DNA from: an uncultured beta proteobacterium
GTDB lineage: Bacteria > Pseudomonadota > Gammaproteobacteria > Burkholderiales > Burkholderiaceae_C
Assembly: GCA_903951445.1 (NCBI GenBank)
Contig: CAJBBZ010000132.1
Location: forward strand, 1-64,000
Direction: 5' to 3'
DNA: 64,000 nucleotides
Made by a program: the position numbers and the translations under genes. Every line of letters begins with the position of its first letter. The first letter of the stretch is position 1. The notes beneath the pieces are model-generated. The model was not told the DNA's origin. It searched no databases and was given only the letters and a program-made list of their open reading frames with translations. Of the stretch, positions 1 through 9,562 are shown in pieces.

Positions 1-1
1 A

Positions 2-1369
2 TTCCAAAAACTCGGTGGCCGTATTCCGCGTGGCCTGTTGCTGGTGGGCCCTCCAGGCACCGGTAAAACCCTGTTGGCAAAGTCGATTGCCGGCGAAGCC
101 AAAGTGCCTTTTTTCAGTATTTCTGGTTCTGACTTTGTGGAAATGTTTGTCGGTGTGGGCGCATCCCGTGTGCGCGACATGTTTGACAATGCCAAGAAGA
201 ACGCACCTTGTATTATTTTCATCGACGAGATTGACGCCGTGGGCCGCCAGCGTGGCGCCGGCCTGGGTGGCGGCAACGATGAGCGCGAGCAGACGCTCAA
301 TCAGATGCTGGTCGAGATGGATGGTTTTGAGACCAATGTCGGTGTCATTGTGGTGGCTGCCACCAACCGGCCCGATATTTTGGATGCTGCTTTACTGCGT
401 CCCGGTCGCTTTGACCGCCAGGTTTATGTCACGCTGCCTGATATTCGTGGCCGCGAACAAATCCTTAATGTGCACATGCGCAAAGTGCCGCTGGGGCAAG
501 ATGTGAACGCAGGCATCATCGCCCGTGGCACGCCTGGCATGTCGGGCGCGGATTTGGCGAATTTGTGTAATGAAGCCGCCTTGATGGCCGCGCGCCGCAA
601 TGCCCGTTTGGTGGACATGGAAGACTTCGAAAAGGCCAAGGACAAAATCCTGATGGGTCCGGAGCGCAAGAGCATGGTCATGCCCGAAGGCGAGCGTAAG
701 AACACGGCTTACCACGAGTCCGGCCACGCGCTGATTGGCAAGCTATTGCCCAAATGTGATCCGGTCCATAAAGTCACCATCATTCCGCGGGGCCGTGCTT
801 TGGGTGTCACCATGAGCCTGCCTGCACAGGACCGCTACTCGTACGATAGCGAATACATGCTCAACCAAATCAGCATGCTGTTTGGTGGACGTATCGCCGA
901 AGAAGTGTTCATGAACCAAATGACCACGGGTGCCAGCAACGACTTTGAACGCGCTACCTCTATTGCCCGAGACATGGTGATGCGCTACGGCATGACCGAT
1001 GCTCTCGGCCCCATGGTGTATGCGGAGAATGAGGGCGAAGTGTTCCTGGGCCGCTCGGTGACCAAGACCACCAATATGAGCGAGCAAACGATGCAAAAAG
1101 TGGATGCTGAAGTCCGCCGCATCATCGACCAGCAGTACCAGTTGGCCCGCAAGCTGATTGAAGACAATAAAGACAAAATGCACGCGATGGCCAAGGCCTT
1201 GCTGGAATGGGAAACCATTGACAGTGACCAGTTGGACGACATCATTGCGGGCAAAGATCCGCGTCCACCCAAAGATTGGACGCCCCCGAGCACTACGCCT
1301 GGCCCGAGCGATGGTGGTGGTAGTGCGGCGCCTGCGGCAACGCCCGAACCAGCACCCACGGCGGCCTGA
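2..1369 (+). CDS. ftsH: ATP-dependent zinc metalloprotease FtsH (5' truncated by window edge)
   Basis: Frame is open from base 2 ([28 protein letters not shown]); Walker A, SRH region and HESGHA zinc motif ([14 protein letters not shown]). Confidence 0.97.
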   Translation, partial: FQKLGGRIPRGLLLVGPPGTGKTLLAKSIAGEAKVPFFSISGSDFVEMFVGVGASRVRDMFDNAKKNAPCIIFIDEIDAVGRQRGAGLGGGNDEREQTLNQMLVEMDGFETNVGVIVVAATNRPDILDAALLRPGRFDRQVYVTLPDIRGREQILNVHMRKVPLGQDVNAGIIARGTPGMSGADLANLCNEAALMAARRNARLVDMEDFEKAKDKILMGPERKSMVMPEGERKNTAYHESGHALIGKLLPKCDPVHKVTIIPRGRALGVTMSLPAQDRYSYDSEYMLNQISMLFGGRIAEEVFMNQMTTGASNDFERATSIARDMVMRYGMTDALGPMVYAENEGEVFLGRSVTKTTNMSEQTMQKVDAEVRRIIDQQYQLARKLIEDNKDKMHAMAKALLEWETIDSDQLDDIIAGKDPRPPKDWTPPSTTPGPSDGGGSAAPAATPEPAPTAA

Positions 1370-1393
1370 GCGCACCAGTAATTCGCTATACGG

Positions 1394-1418
1394 CAAACGG
1401 GGCTTCAGGCCCCGTTTG
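1394..1418 (+). terminator. Hairpin downstream of ftsH (CAAACGGGGC TTCAG GCCCCGTTTG)
   Basis: Perfect ~10-bp stem in the ftsH-folP gap; weak T tract. Confidence 0.6.
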
Positions 1419-1462
1419 CACGTTTAACGCAGCTTTTATTTAATCCATCGGCAATCTCGCGC

Positions 1463-2338
1463 ATGACTATTTGGCAAACCAGCCGCTTTGACATTGATTT
1501 GTCGCAGCCCCGCATCATGGGGATTGTGAACGTCACGCCGGACTCGTTTTCTGACGGCGGTTTGCACGCAACAAGCAGCGCCGCGATGGGCCATTGCGAA
1601 CAATTGCTGGCCGAGGGCGCTGACATGCTGGACATCGGCGGTGAATCGACGCGTCCGGGCGCGCAGCCGCTGTCGCAAGCCGATGAGTTGGCCCGCATTC
1701 TGCCGGTGGTGCGCCATGCCCTGACCCTGGGCGTGCCGGTGTCGGTCGATACCTACAAGCCTGCGGTGATGCAAGCGGTATTGGACCTGGGTGTGGACAT
1801 CATCAACGATGTGTGGGCGCTTCGCTGGACTGCCCCTGGTTCTGCGCGCAGTGGCGTGGATGTAGTGGCTGGGCATGGGCGTTGTGGTGTGTGCCTCATG
1901 CATATGCATGGCGATCCGCAGACCATGCAGTTGTCGCCCATGGAGGGGGATGTGCTAGCCCCGGTGATCGAGTTTTTGCGCCAGCGAGGGCAACTGCTTC
2001 TGGCGCGCGGGGTGCTAGCGGCGCGCATATGCATTGACCCCGGCATCGGCTTTGGGAAAACCGTGCCGCAAAATTTCAGCTTGCTGGCGCGCCAGTCGGA
2101 GCTATTTGCGCTGGGCTTTTCGGTGCTGGCAGGCTGGTCGCGCAAGTCATCACTGGGCGCGGTGACTGGCGCTTCTGCGGCGGATCGGGTGGTGGCCAGC
2201 GCCGCTGCGGCGCTGCTGGCGGTGCACAATGGGGCGCGCATTGTCCGGGTGCATGATGTGCTGGCCACGGCGCAGGCCTTGAAGGTGCTTGGTGCAATGC
2301 AAGCGGCGGCAAAACCCTTGGCGTCGCGGATTTTCTAA
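1463..2338 (+). CDS. folP: Dihydropteroate synthase
   Basis: GIVNVTPDSFSDGG and GGESTRPGA motifs; upstream of glmM. Confidence 0.96.
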   Translation: MTIWQTSRFDIDLSQPRIMGIVNVTPDSFSDGGLHATSSAAMGHCEQLLAEGADMLDIGGESTRPGAQPLSQADELARILPVVRHALTLGVPVSVDTYKPAVMQAVLDLGVDIINDVWALRWTAPGSARSGVDVVAGHGRCGVCLMHMHGDPQTMQLSPMEGDVLAPVIEFLRQRGQLLLARGVLAARICIDPGIGFGKTVPQNFSLLARQSELFALGFSVLAGWSRKSSLGAVTGASAADRVVASAAAALLAVHNGARIVRVHDVLATAQALKVLGAMQAAAKPLASRIF

Positions 2339-2361
2339 GTTTTTACAAGAAGCAATAAGGC

Positions 2362-3690
2362 ATGACACGTCAATATTTCGGAACCGACGGCATTCGCGGT
2401 ACGGTAGGTCAGGCACCGATTACCCCGGACTTCATGCTGCGCCTGGCGCATGCGGTGGGGCGGGTGCTCAAGCGCACAGAGGCGCGCCCCACGGTATTGA
2501 TTGGTAAAGACACCCGCATTTCGGGCTATATGCTGGAAAGCGCCTTGGAAAGCGGGTTTAACTCTGCGGGTGTGGATGTGGTGCTCCTGGGCCCGTTGCC
2601 CACCCCGGGCGTGGCTTATTTGACGCGGGCGCAGCGCGCGTCCTTGGGCGTGGTGATCAGCGCCAGCCACAACCCTTTTGAAGACAACGGCATCAAGTTT
2701 TTCAGCGCCCAGGGCAGCAAACTGCCCGATGCGTGGGAGAAAGCGGTCGAAGAGGCCTTGGCCCAAGCGCCTGTGTGGGAAACCTCGGCCCAATTGGGCA
2801 AAGCCAAACGGCTCGATGATGCGGCGGGCCGCTATATCGAGTTTTGTAAGAGCACGTTTGCATCCGACCTGACGCTCAAGGGCATGAAAATGGTAGTCGA
2901 TGCGGCGCACGGCGCGGCCTACCAGATCGCGCCTAAAGTGTTTCATGAATTGGGTGCTGAAGTCATCGCCATTGGCTGCACGCCCGATGGTTTGAATATC
3001 AACAACGACGTGGGTGCCACCCACCCTAAGTCCCTGGTGGCTGCGGTAAAGCAGCATGGCGCGCATTTTGGGGTTGCACTCGATGGCGATGCCGATCGCC
3101 TGCAAATCGCCGATGCACAAGGGCGCTTGTATAACGGCGACGAGTTGCTGTACCTGATGGCCGATGAGCGCCTGGCACGCGGCGAAGCGCTGGGGGGCAT
3201 AGTCGGCACCTTGATGACGAATATGGCGGTGGAGCTGGCCTTAAAGGCACGTGGCTTGGAATTCGTGCGTGCGCGCGTAGGTGACCGCTATGTGCTGGAA
3301 GACTTGCAGGCGCGCGGCTGGATTTTGGGTGGCGAAGGCTCGGGGCATTTGCTGGCCCTGGATAAGCACACCACCGGCGATGGACTGGTTTCTGCTTTGC
3401 AAATCTTGCAAGCCTGTGTGCGCTCAGGCAAAACTATGGCGCAATTGTTGGATGGGGTAACGCTATTCCCACAAACATTGATCAACGTGCGCCTTGCACC
3501 TGGCGCGGACTGGAAGTCCAACCAGGTGATGCAGCAAGCGATTGCGCAAGTGGAAGCGCAATTGGCCGATCAGGGACGTGTGCTGATACGTGCCAGCGGC
3601 ACCGAGCCTGTGGTTCGCGTGATGGTGGAGGCGCGCGATGCGGCGGTCGCCAAAGCCAGCGCCCAGCGTATTGCGCAAACACTGCAATGA
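2362..3690 (+). CDS. glmM: Phosphoglucosamine mutase
   Basis: YFGTDGIRG start, [15 protein letters not shown] active-site motif. Confidence 0.97.
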   Translation: MTRQYFGTDGIRGTVGQAPITPDFMLRLAHAVGRVLKRTEARPTVLIGKDTRISGYMLESALESGFNSAGVDVVLLGPLPTPGVAYLTRAQRASLGVVISASHNPFEDNGIKFFSAQGSKLPDAWEKAVEEALAQAPVWETSAQLGKAKRLDDAAGRYIEFCKSTFASDLTLKGMKMVVDAAHGAAYQIAPKVFHELGAEVIAIGCTPDGLNINNDVGATHPKSLVAAVKQHGAHFGVALDGDADRLQIADAQGRLYNGDELLYLMADERLARGEALGGIVGTLMTNMAVELALKARGLEFVRARVGDRYVLEDLQARGWILGGEGSGHLLALDKHTTGDGLVSALQILQACVRSGKTMAQLLDGVTLFPQTLINVRLAPGADWKSNQVMQQAIAQVEAQLADQGRVLIRASGTEPVVRVMVEARDAAVAKASAQRIAQTLQ

Positions 3691-4205
3691 CTACGCCCAA
3701 GCCCCCGATTCATATTTGCCGCGTTGACTACGCGGACCCGGTGCACGCCAGCGCCTTGGTCGCCTTGCTCGATGCCTATGCCCATGACCCCATGGGCGGC
3801 GGCTCGGGTCTCAGCGACTATGCCAAAACCCATGTGGTGGCGGGCTTAGCCACGCGCCCGCAGGCTTTTAGCTTGCTGGCGTTTGCGCAGGATGCGGGCC
3901 AAACGCCGGTCGGATTGGTCAATTGCATAGAAGGATTTTCTACCTTTGCAGCCAAGCCCTTGGTCAATATCCATGATGTGATCGTGCTACCAGATTGGCG
4001 TGGGCAAGGAGTGGCAGGCGCCATGATAGAAACCGTGATTCAAATAGCGCGTGATCGTGGCGCTTGTAAATTGACTTTGGAAGTGCTTTCGGGCAATAAA
4101 AAGGCAATGCGCGCCTACGCTAAGTTAGGTTTTGATTCCTACCAACTTGACCCCGAGGCAGGGACGGCGCAGTTTTTGCAAAAGTGGTTGGACGCGGGTG
4201 TTTAA
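3687..4205 (+). CDS. GNAT-family N-acetyltransferase
   Basis: Acetyl-CoA binding motif ([15 protein letters not shown]) and C-terminal YAKLGF; 4-bp ATGA overlap with glmM. Confidence 0.8.
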   Translation: MTTPKPPIHICRVDYADPVHASALVALLDAYAHDPMGGGSGLSDYAKTHVVAGLATRPQAFSLLAFAQDAGQTPVGLVNCIEGFSTFAAKPLVNIHDVIVLPDWRGQGVAGAMIETVIQIARDRGACKLTLEVLSGNKKAMRAYAKLGFDSYQLDPEAGTAQFLQKWLDAGV

Positions 4206-4246
4206 GCTATGCCGAAGACCGCTATATTGGCGGTAATTTATTCACC

Positions 4247-4278
4247 AAAAAATGACCACCCGAAGGTGGTCATTTTTT
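4247..4278. terminator. Bidirectional intrinsic terminator (AAAAAATGACCACC CGAA GGTGGTCATTTTTT)
   Basis: Perfect GC stem with A tract 5' and T tract 3', between convergent GNAT and porin genes. Confidence 0.92.
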
Positions 4279-4363
4279 TACTAAACACTAGGTCGAATTT
4301 TCAATGCATGAGCAAATTGCTTACAGGCACATCGCGGCATCAAAAATCAGACACTAAGCCTGC

Positions 4364-5461
4364 TTAGAAGTTGTAGCGAATACCGAAAGTAATGGCTGTC
4401 GGGTCGTTACCTGCTGCCGCTGCCTTGACCTTGCTGTCAGAACCAACTAACTCTCCCTTACCTTTTGCGCCGTTGGTAATCTGTGCGTAGCTGCCATAGA
4501 TTATCGTTTGCTTATCCAAAGCATAAGCGGCTTCCAGGGCCATCATGGTCAAGTCGTCTTGCGCATTGGAAGCAGACTCTCCAGACATGCCATAGTTGAA
4601 CTTGTAGGTCAGAGCGCCATCTACGTAGTTAACCACAAACAATGTGTTGGTGGTCTTGCGCACATCGGTTACCAAGAATGCTTGGTTATCCAAGGAACTA
4701 ACAACGATCGCACCGCTCAGGTTGTCCATTTTGGCGCCCACGGAAAATTTGGTTGCTGTCATGCCGTAACGTGCCGCAGTAGCAGTTGCTGCCGCAGTAG
4801 CGCCCACGGTTTGCGTTGCGATACCTGCGTTGTAGGTTCCGTTATTCCACTCTAAAGAGGCTGAGTAAAGTGGAATGTCCTGCGTGGCGGATTTTCCTTC
4901 ATCGGGAGCGTATGACGCTTTTACCACCATATCAGCAAACTTCGGGCTGATGTACACCAGATTGTTCTTCTGACGCGTGTGCACATTGCCAAAGTTCACT
5001 GCTGTCGGTACCAAAGCTGCTGTACCCTTGCCGTGAATGATGACTTCCATAGCCTCACCTTCGCCATACAGCGTTCCGGCATATCCGCCTGCATCCAAGG
5101 ACTTCAGCGGTGTATCGTGGTTGCCCATCAACAAAGTACCGAATGAAGCGCTCTTCAGGCCAACAAAGCTGTTGCGGTTTGCGAGTGCATCGGCGCCAGT
5201 ATTGTCGTCTGGCCGGAAATTGGTTTCGACTTGAAACACACCGGACAAATCTTTACTAAATCCACGCTCACCTTTGATGCCGAAGCGCGAGGAGAAGTTT
5301 TGCAACATAGTTTTTGTCAGAGCGCCGTCATTCGCGCTTTCAACGCCCACGTCCAAGCGACCATACAAGGTCACGGCAGGTGCGATTTGAGCGAAGGCAG
5401 AGGTAGCGAGCAACATGCCGGTGGCCAGTGCCAACGCGGTTTTCTGGGCTGTCATTTTCAT
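4364..5461 (-). CDS. Gram-negative general porin (beta-proteobacterial Porin_4/OmpC-like)
   Basis: Signal peptide, AQIAPAVTLYGRLDVGVE start, C-terminal FGIRYNF (terminal Phe). Confidence 0.9.
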   Translation of the reverse strand: MKMTAQKTALALATGMLLATSAFAQIAPAVTLYGRLDVGVESANDGALTKTMLQNFSSRFGIKGERGFSKDLSGVFQVETNFRPDDNTGADALANRNSFVGLKSASFGTLLMGNHDTPLKSLDAGGYAGTLYGEGEAMEVIIHGKGTAALVPTAVNFGNVHTRQKNNLVYISPKFADMVVKASYAPDEGKSATQDIPLYSASLEWNNGTYNAGIATQTVGATAAATATAARYGMTATKFSVGAKMDNLSGAIVVSSLDNQAFLVTDVRKTTNTLFVVNYVDGALTYKFNYGMSGESASNAQDDLTMMALEAAYALDKQTIIYGSYAQITNGAKGKGELVGSDSKVKAAAAGNDPTAITFGIRYNF

Positions 5462-5608
5462 AAAGTACTCTTTCTGTTAGTGTTTGAACTTATTGCCAAA
5501 ATTCAAAAATGCTTGAATTGACGAGGACGAGTGTTGTGTTTTCATATTTCAATTCAGTGAAATAAGGTGGTTTTTGATCTTTTGTATTATTTTTGCAACG
5601 ACTTTTTT

Positions 5609-5641
5609 CTGTCTTTATTTCGTCATACCATCGTCATGCAA
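5609..5641 (+). promoter_or_regulatory. Pho-box-like array: three consecutive 11-mers CTGTCTTTATT / TCGTCATACCA / TCGTCATGCAA
   Basis: Three 11-bp units with GTC(A/T)T core, 41 bp upstream of a secreted phosphoesterase ATG; matches PhoB half-site periodicity. Confidence 0.55.
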
Positions 5642-5681
5642 AGCGCTTAAATTGATTTAGTTACTTATATTCGGAGTGTTT

Positions 5682-6686
5682 ATGTTTTCTAAAGCTGTTT
5701 GCGTTGCTGCCCTCTTGGTAGCGCAGGTTTCATTGGGTTGGGCGCAAAGCCCAGCCAAACCCTTTAGCTTCGGCCTGTGGGGCGATATGCCCTACAAAAA
5801 GGCGGGCGACGATGCCAAACTGCCAGCGGTTTTGCAAAGCATTAACCGGTCTGATATCGCGTTCTCTATTTACGACGGTGACATCAAGGATGGAAGCTCC
5901 AAGTGCACTGACGATGTCTACGCGGACGCACTGAAGATGTTTGCCACCATGGTGAAACCGGTGGTCTATGTGCCCGGCGATAACGAATGGACTGACTGCC
6001 ATCGCACCAACAACGGTGGCTACGATGGTTTAGAGCGCCTTAGCTACCTGCGCAAAGTGATGTTCCCCAACCTCAATAGTCTGGGCCAAAGCACGATGGC
6101 TTTAGAGCACCAAGGCAAGCTGGGTGAAAAATTTGTCGAGAACACGCGCTTTGTGCATGGCGGCGTGGTGTTTGTGGGTGTGAACCAGCCCGGCAGCAAC
6201 AACAACCTGATCATGAGCGAGAAGGAGTGCAAAAACAAGAGCGCCCGCGATAACGCGCAATGCGACGCCTCTAACGCCGAGTATCTGGAGCGCGACGCTG
6301 CCAACGTGGCGTGGATGCAAGCTTCGTTCACTGCTGCTAAAGCACAGAATGCAGTGGGAATCGTGGTGGTAACCCAGGGCGACCCGGGCTTTGATTTGCC
6401 TGAAACCGAAGAGTTCGATGAAAGCAAGGAGCCGGCAGTTAGCGGTTATCGCCATTTCATGTCCAAACTAGTGGAGCAAACTGAGCAATACGCCGGTCAG
6501 GTCTTGTTTGTCCATGGCGACACCCATTACTTCAAATTAGACAAGCCCATGTATAGCCCCACCAAGTTGCTTCCTAATTTCACCCGTTTACAGACTTTCG
6601 GCAGCCCTAGCCTGCATTGGGTTCGCGTGGTAGTGGACCCCACCAGCGCTAATGTGTTTAGCGTGCATCCGGTGATCGTGAAGTAA
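5682..6686 (+). CDS. Secreted calcineurin-like metallophosphoesterase
   Basis: Signal peptide (MFSKAVCVAALLVAQVSLGWAQ), motifs GDMPY, YDGDIKDG, VPGDNEWTDC, VHGDTHYF; GGAG RBS before ATG 5682. Confidence 0.75.
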   Translation: MFSKAVCVAALLVAQVSLGWAQSPAKPFSFGLWGDMPYKKAGDDAKLPAVLQSINRSDIAFSIYDGDIKDGSSKCTDDVYADALKMFATMVKPVVYVPGDNEWTDCHRTNNGGYDGLERLSYLRKVMFPNLNSLGQSTMALEHQGKLGEKFVENTRFVHGGVVFVGVNQPGSNNNLIMSEKECKNKSARDNAQCDASNAEYLERDAANVAWMQASFTAAKAQNAVGIVVVTQGDPGFDLPETEEFDESKEPAVSGYRHFMSKLVEQTEQYAGQVLFVHGDTHYFKLDKPMYSPTKLLPNFTRLQTFGSPSLHWVRVVVDPTSANVFSVHPVIVK

Positions 6687-6795
6687 GACGGCAAGCCCTC
6701 AGATCTACTTTCTGGGGTACCAACCGAATCGTTGCACTGGTGAGATGAGCTTGCAATCGACAGGCCTTGCTTTTTACGGGAATCGGGCAGGGGGA

Positions 6796-6817
6796 ATGTC
6801 ACAAATTTGTAATTTTT
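6796..6817 (+). promoter_or_regulatory. Possible weak Pho box (ATGTCACAAAT / TTGTAATTTTT) upstream of ppk
   Basis: Two 11-mers with TGTCAC and TGTAAT cores, ~157 bp upstream of the ppk start. Confidence 0.35.
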
Positions 6818-6973
6818 TTGAAGCAAACTGCCTCAGCGCAATATTGCTTCGCCTAAGAGGCGCATACTGCTAGGTTGCCGTATTGCTTGAAATAGAGGCT
6901 TGCTAGCTTCTCGCCTTGCCATTACGCTACGTTCTACAAGTCGAAAACCACGGATTTCAAGGAGAACGTCCCG

Positions 6974-9070
6974 TTGGAACAAACGAGCAAAGCCTTTCAC
7001 GACGCGGCGCACCACGAGCTGCTGGATCGCGACCATAGTCTGGTCGCGTTCAATGAGCGGGTCTTGAGCTGGGCCGCGCGTGAAGATGTTCCTGTTTTGG
7101 AACGGCTGCGCTATCTGTGCATTGTTTCGTCCAATTTGGATGAATTTTTTGAAGTCCGCTCCGAGCCGCACCTCACCGCCAAGCGCAGTGGTGACAAGCA
7201 GGGCAGCTATACCGAAAAGTCGTTTGATCGTTTGTCGGAGTCTTTGCACACCTTGGTGGAGCGACAGTACGGTCTGTACAACGACGCGATCTTGCCCGCA
7301 CTGGCCCATTGCGGAATCAAAATCGTGTCGCATGGCGAACGCAACGCCGAACAACGTCTGTGGGTGAAGCAGTATTTCGAGCGCGAGGTGCGACCGCTCC
7401 TCATCCCGGTTGGCCTAGACCCCGCCCACCCCTTTCCCCAGGTGGCCAATAAGGCCTTGAACTTTATTGTGCGTTTGGGCGGCAACGATGCGTTCGGGCG
7501 CAGTAATGAAATTGCCATCGTCAAGGTGCCGCGCGTGTTGCCGCGCATCATCCGCATGCCCGATAGGGTGTCCGGCACCAAAGTGGTGTTTGTGGCCTTG
7601 ACCAGCGTCATCCGCGCCCATTTGTCTGAATTGTTTACGGGTCGCACGGTGGACCAGTTTTCGCAATTTCGGGTAACGCGCCATTCGGATTTGGCAGTCG
7701 ATGAAGACGATGTGCAAAACCTGCGTATGGCCTTGCGCCAAGGTTTGGTGCACCGCCATTACGGCGAAGCCGTGCGCCTGGAAGTGTCCTCCGGCTGCTC
7801 GGAGCATTTGTCGCATTTCCTTTTAAAGCAATTTGATTTACCGGCCATGGCTTTGTACCGCGTCTCAGGCCCGGTCAATTTGGTCCGGCTGACCCAGATG
7901 ATCGATCTGCTGGATAGACCCGATTTGTGCTTCCCCGCCTACAAAGCAGCGCCGCCCGTGCAATTGGATTTAGGGAGCAACGTTTTCGACCAGTTGAAAC
8001 AGGGCGATGTGATTTTTCACCAACCGTTTGAAAGCTTTGAAGGTGTGCTGCTATTTTTGCGTGCAGCGGTGAATGACTCCGATGTGCTGGCGATCAAGCA
8101 AACGATTTACCGGGCAGGCGCGGATTCGACCATCATGGACTTGTTGCGCGAGGCCGTACGCAAAGGCAAAGAAGTGACTGTGGTTGTCGAGCTGAAGGCG
8201 CGCTTTGACGAAGAGGCCAATATCAATTGGGCAGAGATGCTCGAATCTATTGGCGCCCAAGTGGTTTACGGCGTGGTGGGGCTGAAAACCCACGCCAAGA
8301 TGCTGCTGGTTACGCGGCGTGAAGGCAAGGGCCTCAAACGCTATGGCCATTTGTCCACGGGTAATTACAACCCGCGTACAGCACGCCTGTATACCGATAT
8401 CAGCCATTTAAGCGCTGACCCGGACTTGACTCGGGACATGGAAAATGTCTTTGTCCATTTGGCTAGCCAAAGCAGGCTGCCGCGCTTGAAAAAAATGTGG
8501 ATGGCGCCGTTTTATTTGCATGACAAACTCATTGCAAAAATAGAGATGCTGGCCTTGGCGGCTGCCAAGGGCGAATCGACGCGCATCGTCGCAAAAATGA
8601 ATTCTTTGACTGATCTGGAACTGATCCATGCGCTGATTGAAGCGGGGAAAAGCGGCGTCCAGATTGATTTGATTGTGCGCGGTGCTTGCATGCTGCCGGC
8701 CCGGGTCAAGGGATTGACAGACAACATCCGTGTGCGCTCGATTATTGGCAGGTTTTTGGAGCACTCCAGGGTTTATTATTTTCGTCAAGGCGACGACGAT
8801 GAACTGTATTTGTCCAGCGCAGATTGGATGAATCGCAATATGGTCCGCCGCGTCGAATTGGCCTGGCCAGTGACCGATCATGTGCAAAGGCAGCGACTCA
8901 TAGATGAATGTCTGTTGGCCTATTTGCACGACAGCCAGGATGCGTGGGATATGCAGCCGGATGGAAGCTACCTGTCGACCCGTGGGACCGGCGCCCACCC
9001 AGGCCATTCCGCGCAGGCAGCGCTGATGCTGCGCTACGGCATACACAACGCAAAGGCGGGTGAAAATTGA
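6974..9070 (+). CDS. ppk1: Polyphosphate kinase 1 (TTG start)
   Basis: SNLDEFFEVR near the N-terminus, KTHAKMLLVTRREG and HLSTGNYNPRTA motifs; full length 698 aa. Confidence 0.97.
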   Translation: MEQTSKAFHDAAHHELLDRDHSLVAFNERVLSWAAREDVPVLERLRYLCIVSSNLDEFFEVRSEPHLTAKRSGDKQGSYTEKSFDRLSESLHTLVERQYGLYNDAILPALAHCGIKIVSHGERNAEQRLWVKQYFEREVRPLLIPVGLDPAHPFPQVANKALNFIVRLGGNDAFGRSNEIAIVKVPRVLPRIIRMPDRVSGTKVVFVALTSVIRAHLSELFTGRTVDQFSQFRVTRHSDLAVDEDDVQNLRMALRQGLVHRHYGEAVRLEVSSGCSEHLSHFLLKQFDLPAMALYRVSGPVNLVRLTQMIDLLDRPDLCFPAYKAAPPVQLDLGSNVFDQLKQGDVIFHQPFESFEGVLLFLRAAVNDSDVLAIKQTIYRAGADSTIMDLLREAVRKGKEVTVVVELKARFDEEANINWAEMLESIGAQVVYGVVGLKTHAKMLLVTRREGKGLKRYGHLSTGNYNPRTARLYTDISHLSADPDLTRDMENVFVHLASQSRLPRLKKMWMAPFYLHDKLIAKIEMLALAAAKGESTRIVAKMNSLTDLELIHALIEAGKSGVQIDLIVRGACMLPARVKGLTDNIRVRSIIGRFLEHSRVYYFRQGDDDELYLSSADWMNRNMVRRVELAWPVTDHVQRQRLIDECLLAYLHDSQDAWDMQPDGSYLSTRGTGAHPGHSAQAALMLRYGIHNAKAGEN

Positions 9071-9537
9071 GCACGATGGATTTGGTGTTTTGGCGCCATG
9101 CCGAAGCCATAGACCTGGAACTGGTCGGCGACGACATGCTCAGGACCTTGAGCCCGCGTGGTGAAAAACAGGCGCAGCGCATGGCCGCTTGGCTGGACCG
9201 CCAACTACCGGCGGGTACCAAGGTGTACAGCAGCCCCGCGCTGCGGGCTGAGCAAACGGCGAAGGCCTTGGACCGCAAATACAAGGTCAACGCGGCGCTC
9301 GCACCTTTGGCCGGCGTAGAGGATCTTCTGAATTTGGTGAACTGGCCGCATGCCAGCACCTGCGTTTTGGTCGTGGGGCATCAACCCACTATCGGCCAAG
9401 CCATTGCCCAGTTGTTGGCCATGCCAGGGCAGACCTGCGTAGTAAAAAAGGGTGCCGTTTGGTGGTTGAGGTACCGAGAGCGCCACGGCGAAGTGGAAAC
9501 CACCGTGCTCAGCGTGCAGTCGCCGGATTTGCTCTAA
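9067..9537 (+). CDS. sixA: Phosphohistidine phosphatase SixA-type (RHA/histidine phosphatase)
   Basis: FWRHAEA (RHG-like) and VVGHQPTIGQ motifs; overlaps ppk by 4 bp. Confidence 0.88.
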   Translation: MSTMDLVFWRHAEAIDLELVGDDMLRTLSPRGEKQAQRMAAWLDRQLPAGTKVYSSPALRAEQTAKALDRKYKVNAALAPLAGVEDLLNLVNWPHASTCVLVVGHQPTIGQAIAQLLAMPGQTCVVKKGAVWWLRYRERHGEVETTVLSVQSPDLL

Positions 9538-9562
9538 GCCCTCACCCGTCTTGCACGCTGCT

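Noticed and set aside
743-1396. 217-aa minus-strand ORF opposite ftsH
   Set aside because: Antisense shadow of ftsH.
2335-3120. 261-aa minus-strand ORF opposite glmM
   Set aside because: Antisense shadow of glmM.
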